Origin: Raphanus sativus
Lineage: Eukaryota > Streptophyta > Magnoliopsida > Brassicales > Brassicaceae
NCBI RefSeq assembly: GCF_000801105.2
Contig: NC_079519.1
Location: 4,152,668 to 4,216,667, forward strand
Length of the DNA stretch: 64,000 nt
Direction: 5' to 3'
This document shows positions 29,601 through 39,651 of this stretch, piece by piece. Every line of letters begins with the position of its first letter. Position 1 is the stretch's first letter. The position numbers and the translations under genes are program-made. The notes beneath the pieces are model-generated. The model saw only the letters and a program-made list of their open reading frames with translations. It was not told the DNA's origin and made no database searches.

Positions 29601-30361
29601 CTAGGCCTAGGATTTTGAACCGAACCGAAATTTTGGTTTAGAAGTTCGGTTTGATTTGGTAGGCTCTTTAGTATTTGGCAATCGGTTATTTAGATTTTTT
29701 TCATAATAAAAATTATAACTAAACCATACCAAAAACCTAAACCAAACTTATCCACAATTTTAATAAAACTAAACCCAAATCTAATTGAAATACAAAAGTT
29801 TAGTAGGATTTTTAAAAACCAAACAAACCGAATACCAAACCGAACTTTATTTCAGATTAATTCAGTAAAATATTTGTTGAACCGAACTAATATAAACCAA
29901 ACTACCCGAACAATCTGAACCGCATGACTATCAATAACCCTTAATGAAGCTAACAAACTTGATCCTAAGAACCGTCAATGAAGTGGCTAACTTTGCTCTC
30001 AGTGAAGCTGCTGACTTGTTTTGTTGTGTGTATTGTGTGTTTTAAGGTGAAAGGGTTGTTGAAGGAGAAGAAGCTAGAGATGTTGGTGGATCCAGATCTT
30101 CAGACGAACTACGAGGAGAGGGAGCTGGAACAGGTGATTCAAGTGGCGTTGCTTTGCACGCAAGGATCTCCGATGGAGCGACCGAAGATGTCGGAAGTTG
30201 TGAGGATGCTGGAAGGAGATGGGCTCGCGGAGAGATGGGACGAGTGGCAGAAAGGGGAGATATTGAGGGAAGAGATTGATTTGAGTCCTAATCCTCACTC
30301 TGATTGGATCGTTGATTCTACTTACAATCTGCATGCCGTTGAGTTATCTGGTCCTAGGTAA
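26621..30361 (+). CDS. SERK1: SOMATIC EMBRYOGENESIS RECEPTOR-LIKE KINASE 1 (SERK1), LRR-RLK co-receptor
   Basis: Plasma-membrane LRR receptor kinase, co-receptor in brassinosteroid, anther and embryo signalling and in peptide-hormone perception. Eleven exons: 26621-26714, 27223-27355, 27442-27513, 27605-27748, 27849-27920, 28006-28077, 28177-28289, 28365-28496, 28587-28928, 29168-29562, 30047-30361, giving 627 residues; Arabidopsis SERK1 has 625. Order: signal peptide, N-cap, five LRRs encoded by 72/144/72/72-nt exons (the classic SERK phase pattern), a Ser-Pro-Pro-rich hinge, one membrane helix at about 236-262 followed by W-W-R-R-R, then the kinase. The kinase has G-R-G-G-F-G (P-loop), V-A-V-K-R, H-R-D at about 429-431, D-F-G at about 449 and activation-loop T-T-A-V-R-G-T, so it is an RD kinase. 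The end V-E-L-S-G-P-R matches SERK1/2. Position beside SEC6 favours SERK1 over SERK2. Confidence 0.95.
28940..29125. repeat. Possible SINE or other repeat remnant in SERK1 intron 9
   Basis: This intron contains an unusually GC-rich island with GGATTTGAATCCCGC, resembling a Pol III B box, followed about 100 bases later by an A-rich stretch. It differs sharply from the T-rich introns around it. No target duplication was found, so this is a tentative call. Confidence 0.3.
29590..29960. repeat. ACCGAA-rich repeat in SERK1 intron 10
   Basis: Intron 10 (29563-30046) holds many AACCGAA / TTCGGTT words on both strands, for example GAACCGAACCGAA near 29620 and ACCAAACCGAAC near 29837. The opposing orientation of the words suggests a decayed foldback repeat. 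It makes this intron far longer than its neighbours. Confidence 0.45.
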
Positions 30362-30478
30362 CCCCAAAACAAAAAAAAACATAATTTAAAAGAGAAAAAT
30401 AATTATTTTATAAAATTAGGTAACCCCAAAACAAAAAAAAACATAATTTAAAAGAGAAAAATAATTATTTTATAAAAT
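30355..30478 (+). repeat. 62-bp tandem duplication starting at the SERK1 stop codon
   Basis: Two essentially identical 62-bp units, 30355-30416 and 30417-30478, begin TAGGTAACCCC. The first contains the last coding bases (AGG) and the TAA stop (30359-30361). The second repeats them in the 3'UTR. A third partial TAGGTAA follows. The near-identity points to a young duplication. Confidence 0.9.
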
Positions 30479-30601
30479 TAGGTAAGTTTTTATTTTATTT
30501 TTTCTCTCTTTATTTGACAATAACATTTCAAGATTATGTGATTTTGTTGTGTAAGATTTGTGTATAAAATGAATAACAAAATTGCATACTTCCAACGTTT
30601 T

Positions 30602-30720
30602 ATGACGTCATTTTGACGTTGGCTCCTTGATTAACAATATAAAAGTAAAACGACGTAGTATTGGGAAAAACATTAAACGACGTAGTATTGAGAAAAACAT
30701 TAAACGACGTGGTATTTGGA
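30602..30720 (+). promoter_or_regulatory. Promoter of WD40 gene: TGACGTCA palindrome and ACGT-containing 27-bp repeats
   Basis: A perfect TGACGTCA palindrome (30603-30610, a bZIP/TGA-type site) and TTGACGTT (30613-30620) precede direct repeats of a 27-bp unit that starts AAACGACGTAGTATTG. Units: 30648-30674, 30675-30701 and a partial unit from 30702. Each unit brings a CGACGT core. Five ACGT cores lie within about 240 bp of the start codon. bZIP binding is inference. Confidence 0.55.
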
Positions 30721-30862
30721 GTCTTGTGTTCGAGCTCAATCATCGTCGTGACACGTCACACCTCCCTCTCCGCCGCCTCTCTGTTTCTTTTCTTCCTTCA
30801 CCCATTTGCTTCCTTCTTCGTCTCTGTGGTGAGCTGAGCTGAGCTGCTGTGGTAAGAAGAAG

Positions 30863-32731
30863 ATGAGTAACACATCGAAGAATAACCCAACGGTGGAGGA
30901 AGAAGAAGAAGAAGAAGACGAGGGGGACGTTTTCCTCGGTGAATCCGATGTCCTCCATGAGTTCGATGTCGACGGTGAAGGTTGATTCTTTCTACCTTTA
31001 TTTCATCTCTCTCTTCTTAAAGTCTCAACCTTTTAATTGTATGTGACTCTTTGGTGTTGTGGATTCAGATCTTCCTGAAGCAGATGATAATGATGAAGAA
31101 GAAGAAGAAGAAGAGTTTGGTTAGTGACTGACTCATCACCCCCACACCTATATACACTTGTGTTTCTTTGAGTTTATGGTTGTTTTAAGTGTTGCAGATG
31201 AAAACGATGACTCTGTTCACACATTCACCGGTCACAAAGGTAAACTCTTTTTATATGATTTCACTCAAGATAATTTGCAGTTTTTTCATGAAAACTAAGG
31301 ATGTTATCTTTTAAACAGGTGAGCTTTATGCATTAGCTTGTAGCCCAACGGATCCTACCCTTGTAGCAACCGGAGGTGGAGATGATAAAGCCTTTCTCTT
31401 TAAGATTGGCAATGGAGATTGGGCTGCTGAGCTTCCTGGTCACAAGGACTCTGTTTCCTCTCTAGCTTTTAGCTACGATGGACAGTTGCTTGCTTCTGGA
31501 GGTTTGGATGGTGTTGTTCAGATCTTTGATGCTTCCTCTGGGACTTTGAAATGTGTTTTAGACGGTCCTGGTGGTGGAATCGAGGTATAGTATTTAACCA
31601 TTTTTTACATAATAATTATCTTCTCATCTTTTATTAGTACTCCAAAAAAAAACATGTGTGGTTTTGTCAGTGGGTGAAGTGGCATCCGAGAGGACACATT
31701 GTGTTGGCTGGATCAGAAGATTGCTCTATGTGGATGTGGAATGCTGATAAAGAGGCTTATCTTAATATGTTTTCTGGTCATAACCAAAGTGTTACTTGCG
31801 GTGACTTCACCCCTGATGGTAATCTATATTTTTTTTTTTTTCTAAATTGTATAACTATGTCTACTCATTTACATACAATTGTCTTTGGTTGCTTTGTGTG
31901 TGGATATTTGTAGGTAAACTGATTTGTAGTGGCTCTGATGATGCTAGTTTGATAGTATGGAACCCAAAAACTTGTGAAAGCATTCATGTGGTTAAAGGCA
32001 AGTGAAAATGAAAAACAACTCCATCTATGTTTGGAACCTAACCTTTGATTTTCTCTAGGTCATCCGTATCACACGGAAGGGTTGATATGCTTGGACATTA
32101 ACTCTAACTCCAGTCTTGTTATCAGTGGCTCAAAAGACGGTTCTGTTCACATTGTCAACATAGTCACCGGAAAGGTCTTATTTGTCTTACTTTACTTCTA
32201 TTGAAAATTGTCTAACTTGTGGCATAATCATTATACCAACTCAGGTTGTGAGCTCTCTGGCTTCTCATACAGAGTCAGTTGAATGTGTGAAGTTTTCACC
32301 GAGCTCAGCAACCATCCCTATGGCTGCAAGCGGTGGAATGGACAAGAAGCTTATCATCTGGGATCTGCAACATTCAACTCCCAGGTTCATCTGCGACCAC
32401 GAGGTTTATAAGTTTTCTCTTATATGAGATTAGATTATACAAAATAGAGATTGGAATGAAAAATGATTCTCTATTTTTTTTTCTATTACAGGAAGGTGTG
32501 ACATGTGTGACTTGGATAGGAACCTCCAAGTACTTAGCCACTGGCTGTGCTGATGGTACGGTGAGAGTTTGGGACAGCTTATTAGGCAACTGCGTTCATA
32601 CCTTCCATGGTCACCAAGATGCGGTCCAGGCTATCTCGGTTTCAACCAACACCGACTTTATTGTTTCGGTCTCTGTTGATAACACTGCTCGTGTTTTCGA
32701 GACATCTGAGTTCCTAAACAAGACAGCATAA
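30863..32731 (+). CDS. AAMP/Sqt1-like WD40-repeat protein
   Basis: Exons 30863-30980, 31069-31119, 31198-31239, 31319-31584, 31671-31818, 31914-31997, 32059-32174, 32245-32403 and 32492-32731 join to 407 residues. The first ~70 residues are extremely acidic (runs of Glu from a GAA repeat). Then about seven to eight WD40 repeats follow from H-T-F-T-G-H-K-G to the end, with recognisable G-H...W-D/W-N pairs (S-M-W-M-W-N, L-I-V-W-N, L-I-I-W-D, V-R-V-W-D). This layout matches angio-associated migratory cell protein / yeast SQT1, a chaperone of ribosomal protein uL16 in ribosome assembly. That role in plants is inferred. Intron 6 has a GC donor. Location next to SERK1 fits Arabidopsis At1g71840. 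No defects seen. Confidence 0.92.
31998..32058 (+). other. GC-AG intron in the WD40 gene (intron 6)
   Basis: Exon 6 ends GTTAAAG and the intron opens GCAAGT; the acceptor is TCTCTAG|GTCATC. The frame (V-V-K-G-H-P-Y) requires this junction. It is the second GC donor in the window and again sits in an otherwise perfect AAG|GCAAGT context. Confidence 0.85.
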
Positions 32732-33400
32732 CCTTGTTATATGGTATTTTATTACCTCTCGTTGTGGGTTGGGATAAGTGATGAAAACATTATACTTTTC
32801 AATTTTCTATGCAATGCAATATCAATAGTTTTATGTTTCTTGTGTAGCTGATAAGCAAATATCAAATTTGCTCTTACCAGTTTAGTTTGAACAGCACACA
32901 TCACACTGTGTCGAGCTATCTTACACATCACACTGTGTCAGAGCTATCTTACACATCACAATTTTTTAATTTGTTAGGACCTGATCACTAATCCCCTATA
33001 TATTAAAAAAATCATTTGGTGTAACAATTTTTTAATTTGTTAGGACCTGATCACTAATCACAATTTTCTATGCAATGCAACATTTGGTGTAACTATGTGT
33101 CATCACCACAATGCTTTTTAGAATCCTTACAGCATCCCCACTGAAGTATCAAGTGGGGAGTTCACACATTTCCCAAAGAAAAAAAATAATATAAAAATCT
33201 TTTTGCTATGAACCTATATCAGAAAAGCTATTTGCTATGAACCTCTACCACTACTGTTTCGTGGTCTCCACGCCGCGTGGCGGCTCGCAAATGGTTGAGC
33301 TATTAATTTTTTTTCTTTTTTTCTAAGTCAAATCAAAAAAATAAATTAAAATAATAAAAAAAAGTCATTGGAATTCGGGAATTGAGGGATTGCTGATGGG
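32732..33400. repeat. WD40 gene 3' flank with nested direct repeats
   Basis: Three copies, the last partial, of an ACACATCACACTGTGTC unit start at 32896, 32923 and 32951. A 34-bp block beginning ATTTTTTAATTTG occurs at 32960-32993 and 33027-33060. CAATTTTCTATGCAATGCAA occurs near 32799 and 33060. The duplications interleave, suggesting repeated slippage or repair. No gene is seen. Confidence 0.7.
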
Positions 33401-34592
33401 CATACTCTTAGAAAAATATCTTGGTCCATGTGAATATATAATAAACTTTTTATTAAACTAACAATAAATTAATTATTAATTTTCTTCATTATTTTCTTAA
33501 ATAAACTTACAGAATTTCCTAATATAACTAAAGTATATATATGACAATTAATGATTTTGAATAATAAAAATTTGATAAAAATTAGAATAGAGTATCCTTT
33601 ATCATTTCTTTTTTCAAAAAAATAACTTATTAAAATAAATTAGTAATAAAAGTTTAGATTTTATGTGTTATATTTTGAATTTTTAAAAATGACTAAATTA
33701 CTAAAACTGTTAAAAATCTCACATCGAAATTTTTGTGACCATGGTTTAAAATTTTGTTACGACAAGATACAAATGATTACAAAATCATATAAGTAGGAAG
33801 TCTTATTTAATAAATATTAAGATTAATATATATATATATATATAATTAAATTATATACCATACAAATACATAAATATTTAATTTCAAATCTTTGAACAAT
33901 CTTTTTTGATTCAAGATTTGATCAAATATTGACAAATTAATATAAATTTTGAATCGATTTTTTTTTAAAAATATAGATTACTAAATCTATTAAACATCCC
34001 ACAATTAAATTTTGTTATCAGTAATTTAAAAATTTTGTTATAAAAAGATACAAATAATTACAAAATCATATAAATAGGAAGTCTTATTTAATAAATATTA
34101 AGATTAACATATATATATATATAATTAAACTGTATACCATATAAATACATAAATATTTAATTTCGAAGATTTGAACAATCTTTTTTTGTTCAAGTTTTGA
34201 TCAAATATTGATAGCTTAATATTAAATTATAAATTTTGAATCGGTTTAAAAAAATTACTAAATTTATTAAATATCCCACAATTAAAAAAATTTTATCAGT
34301 AATTTAAAGTTTTTGTTTAAAAAGATACAAATGATAAAAAAAATAATATGAATAAAAACATTAGTTAATAGATATCAATATTAAAAATATATATATCATT
34401 TAAATTTAATTGTTTACCATATTAAATAGAAATATTTTTTGTTTGGATTAATAAAATTTATTTAGGTGTTCGCACCAATTTAATTATATACATAATAGTT
34501 ACTGAATTTTTAAATTTTTAATATATATTTATTATTTTATAATATGTAAAAACATATAATATGTAAAAATGATTTATATATAATCTTCATTT
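33401..34592 (+). repeat. Tandem array of three ~280-bp AT-rich units
   Basis: Units start about 33661, 33941 and 34221. Shared landmarks include GTAATTTAAA, AAAGATACAAATRAT, AAATCATATAARTAGGAAGT, ATAAATATTAAGATTA and TTTGAACAATCTTTTTT, repeated at a spacing near 280 bp (for example 33781 against 34062). The third copy is the most divergent. The array abuts a Helitron 3' end and is probably internal to that element. Confidence 0.7.
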
Positions 34593-34619
34593 CGCGCAAG
34601 GCGCGGATCTTAAACCTAG
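34593..34619 (+). mobile_element. Helitron 3' terminus
   Basis: CGCGC-AAG-GCGCG (34593-34605) forms a hairpin, followed 10 bases later by CTAG (34616-34619) and T, as in Helitrons. The 5' end is not located, so the element likely includes the tandem array upstream but its length is unknown. Confidence 0.65.
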
Positions 34620-35329
34620 TCAACTTTAAAAAGAAAGATCAATTAAATTAAATCTTTCGCAAGTCCGAATAGAATTGTATTGACAATGAAATATGATAAG
34701 GACACGTGTTGGTGCTACTAGTTATGGCCGTTAGTATTTCGTATAGGCTGCTCCAAAATTAATGTCAGAGACGAAGCCCAATTCAGTAAAGAAGATTTAT
34801 CCCATAAATGTCCCAAAAAATCAACAAAAAAGATAATAAAATATACTAGTATACTTTTGTTTTATATAATACTTATTTTTGTAGAATTGATGTGAGAAAT
34901 GCTAAAACGGCTATGTTGGAACATGGAAGTAAATGAGAGTGAACAAAGGAGTGGGACTTCATTAATAGCAAGGTATCTAGACTCTAGGAGTCACGTTTGA
35001 TGGCAGGTAAGAGTTTGATGATAATGAGTTTATATATTGATACAGATATATGTGTAGTGTGCATGCCAGTGTTTTGCCAGAATATGAGTTCTGAAATATA
35101 AAGCGAAACATTATGAAGATTCAAAAATTAATTGATAAGGATCAAAGAATGTGAAAGCCTTCGAGAAGTAAAGAATGAATAAAAAATAAGGATGAATCAT
35201 GTGAATCTAACACTATTTCATTTAAAATGTTACAGTTACTCTCGTATATAATATCTTCATCAATCTTCAACTCTACACTTCATAACATTTTCAAAGGAGT
35301 TTTTATATGAGAACCTAAATCATTACAAA
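34620..35329 (+). promoter_or_regulatory. EPFL7 upstream region
   Basis: About 700 bases between the Helitron end and the EPFL7 start. It contains a CACGTG G-box (34703-34708). No gene is seen. Helitron insertion here may have replaced distal promoter sequence; that is inference. Confidence 0.4.
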
Positions 35330-35700
35330 ATGAAATCAGTATCTTTGTTCGTGTTTCTTCTTCTTCTTCATCTCTTGGTTAGTAGTAGTAATAGCTTCCG
35401 AGTGGACCTCTTCAACGGTGAGTATTATTTGGAGTTACATGATTCAATCTTAGAGAATGAAAACTATATGTTCATAGCTTTCGTTGTGTGTTTGTTTAAT
35501 ATAACGTTGCCGAGCGATTGTTTGGCTGTGTAGATGTGGCAAGCGGATCAAGCATACCGGATTGCTCGCACGCGTGTGGACCATGTAGTCCGTGCAAGCT
35601 CGTTGTGGTTACTTCCACGTGCTCTTCCTCTGAGGCTTGCCCTGTCGTTTACAAGTGCTTGTGCAAAGGCAAATTCTATCACGTGCCTTCCAACGCCTAA
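35330..35700 (+). CDS. EPFL7: EPIDERMAL PATTERNING FACTOR-like secreted peptide (EPFL7)
   Basis: Precursor of a Cys-rich secreted signalling peptide of the EPF/EPFL family, whose members bind ERECTA-family receptors with TMM in stomatal and organ patterning. Exons 35330-35417 and 35534-35700 join to 84 residues. A hydrophobic signal peptide (M-K-S-V then a Leu/Phe-rich core) is followed by a mature region with eight Cys: D-C, H-A-C, G-P-C, S-P-C, S-T-C, E-A-C, Y-K-C, L-C. The usual EPFL ending C-K-C-x-G-x-x-Y-H-V-P appears here as C-L-C-K-G-K-F-Y-H-V-P. The donor is AACG|GTGAGT. The precursor is short but complete. The assignment to EPFL7 rests on synteny (At1g71866 from memory); a close paralogue such as EPFL8 cannot be excluded by sequence alone. 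Confidence 0.85.
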
Positions 35701-36023
35701 ACCCTTCCCTCACGTCACGTGACCACTTTGTTTAACAATTTTTAAGACCGTTTAAGCGATAGTACTAGATTAATTGACTGTCTGTTGTTGCTTTCCAAAG
35801 TTCTCGTCTCAATTTAGCTTAGTAGTTGAGTTGTAATAACACGGATAATAATAATATTAGATTATTGGTTTTATAAAGCAGTGAGCACAATACAAAACTT
35901 GACAAGTGATGAATATAAAAGATCTGCTGAGGTAAATACTAATCTATAGAGAGAAGAGAGAGTCAGATTTGATTTTTTTTTTAAAGCTCAGTCTCGGTTT
36001 CGTTGAAGTTCCAGTCTCTGACA
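35701..36023. other. EPFL7 3' flank
   Basis: 3'UTR and short spacer before the small ORF at 36024. Nothing else is recognised. Confidence 0.4.
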
Positions 36024-36245
36024 ATGTCTCTTCTCACTGCACGGCTCCGCACTAACCTTGGCGAGGCTCCTTCTGTTGTCATCAGATCACCTCCCAGAGA
36101 ATTTGGTTGCGGGGTTACCTTTGAGGAGGATGATGAAGAAGCAGGGAAAGTGTTGGATCTTGCAGCTTGGATGAGTGATGTCCTTGAGAGGCAGCTCGCA
36201 ATCACGGAGCATCTTCCTTCATTGTCTGAGCTAGAAACAGAGTAG
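36024..36245 (+). CDS. Small protein of unknown function (73 aa)
   Basis: Single-exon ORF starting ATG 36024, not the upstream TTG. It has balanced composition and gene-like codon use, with an acidic centre (F-E-E-D-D-E-E) and an amphipathic end ending S-E-L-E-T-E. A basic N-terminus with an R-L-R motif could act in organelle targeting, but it is short. No family is recognised. In Arabidopsis a small gene lies between EPFL7 and PTP1 (At1g71865, from memory), which fits this position. It may extend with an unseen intron. Confidence 0.5.
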   Translation: MSLLTARLRTNLGEAPSVVIRSPPREFGCGVTFEEDDEEAGKVLDLAAWMSDVLERQLAITEHLPSLSELETE

Positions 36246-37654
36246 CTTCTAAGCGAGTGGGACGGGCTCTCTACACTGTGACACACGAGACACGCAAAGC
36301 TCATTTCTTATTGTAGCTTATGAGTCGTCACAAGAAAGACCACCACTTGGTTTTTTTTTACGACTCCTGCATTTTTTTGACAAAAAGCCAAATGATTCAG
36401 CATTCACAAGAAGAAGCAGGAACTAAGCTAGACGTTAACCAAAGTCAGTAGAGTAAAACACCTATAGACCCATTACAAAAGCTCATTCTATAAACAAAAT
36501 CTTGATCAAGTTATCAATCAGCACTGTTGGCTGAAGAAACAGCAGCAGCATCAACAACAAGATCATGGCAAATATCTTCTCTAACCATTATAAGTAAGTA
36601 GGCTCATTACATTCGCACCCAACTAAGAGTTTCTCAACACTTATGACAAACAGTAACTGGTAAGCTCTGAATACATAACCAGATTAATGACAGACTAGAC
36701 TCCATTTTCAAGAATTATCAGATTCCTAAGTAGAGAACTTTGTTGGCATGATTGACCAGTGAGGGAAGAAGAATTCAAGAGAATGCACTAATGATACCAC
36801 CTCACAAAAGCCCTTAAAGCCTTAGATCAAATGTCATCTATCACGTAAAGCACCATAGATTCTTAAGCATGACTGGTAGTGATCAAATTCAATCTAAGAT
36901 GATACAAAGTTAATCCATCAAATGGTTTTTGATGAAGTTTGTGAGATAGATGCAAAAGATCCACAAGATATTCAATTCAAATTGCGCGTTAAAGAGAGGG
37001 AGAGATTTGAGATCTGGAGACGCAAACTTACACCTTGAGAGATACTCACGAACTGGATATGATGGTATCTGAAGACGAAGAAGGATTTGCTTCGATGACC
37101 CCAGAAGCTCAAAGGAAAGGGGGAACGAAGGGTTTAATAGTTAAAATTTTACTGCGCGTGGCGACACGCTCCGCCACAAGCGAGATTTTCCCGCGTGACA
37201 TTTTTAACCGCTCACTACCTTTTTTTTTTTTACCACAGAAGCTCGGTTTAATCTTAACCAATAAATTTCCTTCTCATTTAAATTAATCTGGAACCGGTTT
37301 TTCAGCATAAGAGCCTGAGGTACGAATATAACAATCTTAGCATCGGAATTCATTTGCTTCGCTACCACGCATTTTCATAGCAATAGTTCTGAAAATTAAT
37401 CACCAATACGCAAATTTTACAGAAATTGAATAAGTCTTGATATTTTTTTTTCACACCCACACTGGTTTCTCCACAATCAGCTAAGCTCATTAACGTGCGT
37501 TAAAGAATTCTCCCGTCTTTTTACTTATGCAGAAGAGAAGACCACACGGCAATGTAGCATTCAGCTGCATCAAAGATAAGAGGAGTAGTGTAAGCAAGAT
37601 TTTATACATACATTAAATTCCAAAAAGCTTTTGCATGCTTAAATTGCCTACCCT
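36246..37654. other. Spacer between the small gene and PTP1
   Basis: About 1.4 kb. The last part is PTP1 3'UTR (PTP1 reads leftwards). A short ORF at 37035-37286 (+) has no recognisable domain. No supported gene. Confidence 0.45.
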
Positions 37655-39457
37655 TTATGAACTCGTTCCAGCATTTGTCACCGCGGTTAGATCTTCTAGT
37701 TCATCAACAATGGCCTTGTAGCAAAACAAGTATTGATCCTTCATGTAGTAAGAGTGTGAGATTCGAACAAGTTAGAACGACCGTGAGCAAATTCAAATAT
37801 GTGGGTAACATACTGAACTTTTAGTAGATAGATTACCATGGTTTGAACCATGCCAATGCGTTGTCTGCGGAATGTTGTCACAGTTTTAGCAAGATCCAAA
37901 GCAGACATGTCTCCAACAAGAATCCTCTGGATTGTGTTATGTATCGCACAGTATGTTCCGGTTCTTCCTATCCCTGCACTGAAAGACACACAAAACAATT
38001 CTCTCAGGCAACATGGAACGCTACTTGCGCATAGAGACACACATGACACATCGATTGACATGCGTCTGTACCTGCAGTGAACAATGATTGGGCCGAGACT
38101 AGGCGGTACTTGATAGAGTCTTTTCAGAATTTCACGGGTAGCCACGGTATCTTTGGGAACTCCATGGTCAGGCCACTCCGGATACTGAATGTGCAAAACG
38201 GACATGGGCTGCTGACCCTCCATCTGAAACACATACACCAAACAGTTTTCACTTCAGTATGACCCCTTTGAAGAGATAGAAAGAAACAGTAGAAAAGGGA
38301 TTACCTCCTTGTAGTTAACCTCAAAATTCCGCAACAACAGTGAAGTATCATCAGTAGTCTTTACCCATTTGGTCAGAACAGATACGTTGCCAAATTCTCT
38401 GGGCTTATTATCTTCGGCTGGAAAGTAGTCACCGCATTTAACAGTCTGTAACAAATAAGCCAAGTACGAAGAGACAGAGCAGATGAGTCCATTAATCAAA
38501 CATCATCAGCGAGATAGTTATTATATATATTATCAACACTGCCTATGGAGTAAACAAAACTTGCATAATGAGCTAATGTTAGATTGATTAAGAAGGAACG
38601 GGCGTCAGAACCATTCCACCAATATGACTCTCCTTTTCAAGCAAACCAACAAGATTGATACACACAGAAACAAAGATTGGAAACCATATAGTTATTAACG
38701 CAACCAAGTTAAGTACCTTGTAGTTATCAACCAAGCGAGTGAGCATCACAATGACGGGACAGTGCTGTTGAACCACCATCTCCCAAAAGTCCTCCGTCGT
38801 GCGTTGTAGAGGACCTTGCGTAGCAATAAACTCAGAAACACTCTCAGACGAAGACGCCTACAAAAAACATAACCCACTGTAAAAAACCAATCACAAGAAA
38901 AATATAAAACTGATAACGAATCATAACCTTAATCAAGCTTGCATTCACAAATCCATCTGCATCTTTGCACGGATTCAGAACAACTCTATTCTCATCAACT
39001 AAAAAAAAAATTAACCAAAAATCCAGATTAAAAACGGTTCACGCTCTAAACCCTAGCAAAAGAGAAAAAAAAAATAAAAAAGGGTTTACATGGCAAAACG
39101 TCGGTGTATCTGTTCTTATCGAAATTGACATTGTTCATAGCCACTGTAGCGTTTAGTAGCATATCCGACGCTCTCATCCTATTAGCCTGTGTTTGTTTCC
39201 AAAACAGAGTGTTGTTAATAGTAACTATACACAAACACACGTAACAGAGAAGGAAGGATGGATCTATAAACCTGCAGATTCGCGAACTCCCGAGAGATGG
39301 AGTCAGGATCTGAGATCTTCTCACGGAGAATCTTGAGAGCTTGGTGGCAGTAGCTGAGCTGATCGGGGGAGAGAGAGAGCTTGGGAGGAGGCGAATCAGC
39401 GGAGGAGGAGAAATCGAAACAACGACTCGAGGCGGAAGTAGAGTTTGCGGTAGCCAT
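37655..39457 (-). CDS. PTP1: Protein tyrosine phosphatase 1 (PTP1)
   Basis: Classical tyrosine-specific phosphatase. In Arabidopsis it is the only one of its class; it dephosphorylates MAP kinases MPK3/MPK6 and is redox sensitive. Eight exons from high to low: 39457-39272, 39186-39090, 38998-38928, 38857-38717, 38445-38305, 38223-38072, 37978-37837, 37738-37655, giving 337 residues (Arabidopsis about 340). Visible motifs are the K-N-R-Y substrate-recognition loop, W-P-D-H-G (general acid loop) and the signature [10 protein letters not shown] with the catalytic Cys at about residue 262, split over exons 6/7. The Q-x-x-Q-Y-x-F-C Q-loop is in exons 7/8. The N-terminus is Ser-rich and unstructured. 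Intact. Confidence 0.95.
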
Positions 39458-39612
39458 GATCGATCGGCGGCGGGATTTAACGCGGCGGCAGGAAGAAGTG
39501 AGATTGCCCGTCGTGTGAGGCGGAGAGAATCGACCTTTTCTTTCTTAGGTTTTTTTTTTTCAAGTTTATTTTTTACTGATCGGCTCAGAATTTATTTATT
39601 TTTTTATTGTTA

Positions 39613-39651
39613 AAGTCGGTCTTTTCTTTTTTGTCAACAAGTCGGCCTTTT
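39613..39651. repeat. Short poly(T) insertion scar with GTTGAC tail
   Basis: AAGTCGGTCTTTT (39613-39625) and AAGTCGGCCTTTT (39639-39651) match at 12/13. Between them is CTTTTTTGTCAAC. On the minus strand the insert reads GTTGAC then six A. The same GTTGAC-(A)n tail occurs in the scar at 42681. Confidence 0.5.

Noticed and set aside
33661..34500. CRISPR-like array
   Set aside because: Long (280-bp) degenerate units without spacers in plant nuclear DNA; a transposon-internal tandem repeat.
37035..37286. 83-codon ORF left of PTP1
   Set aside because: No recognised domain and it runs into a poly-Phe reading of a T run; probably noncoding.
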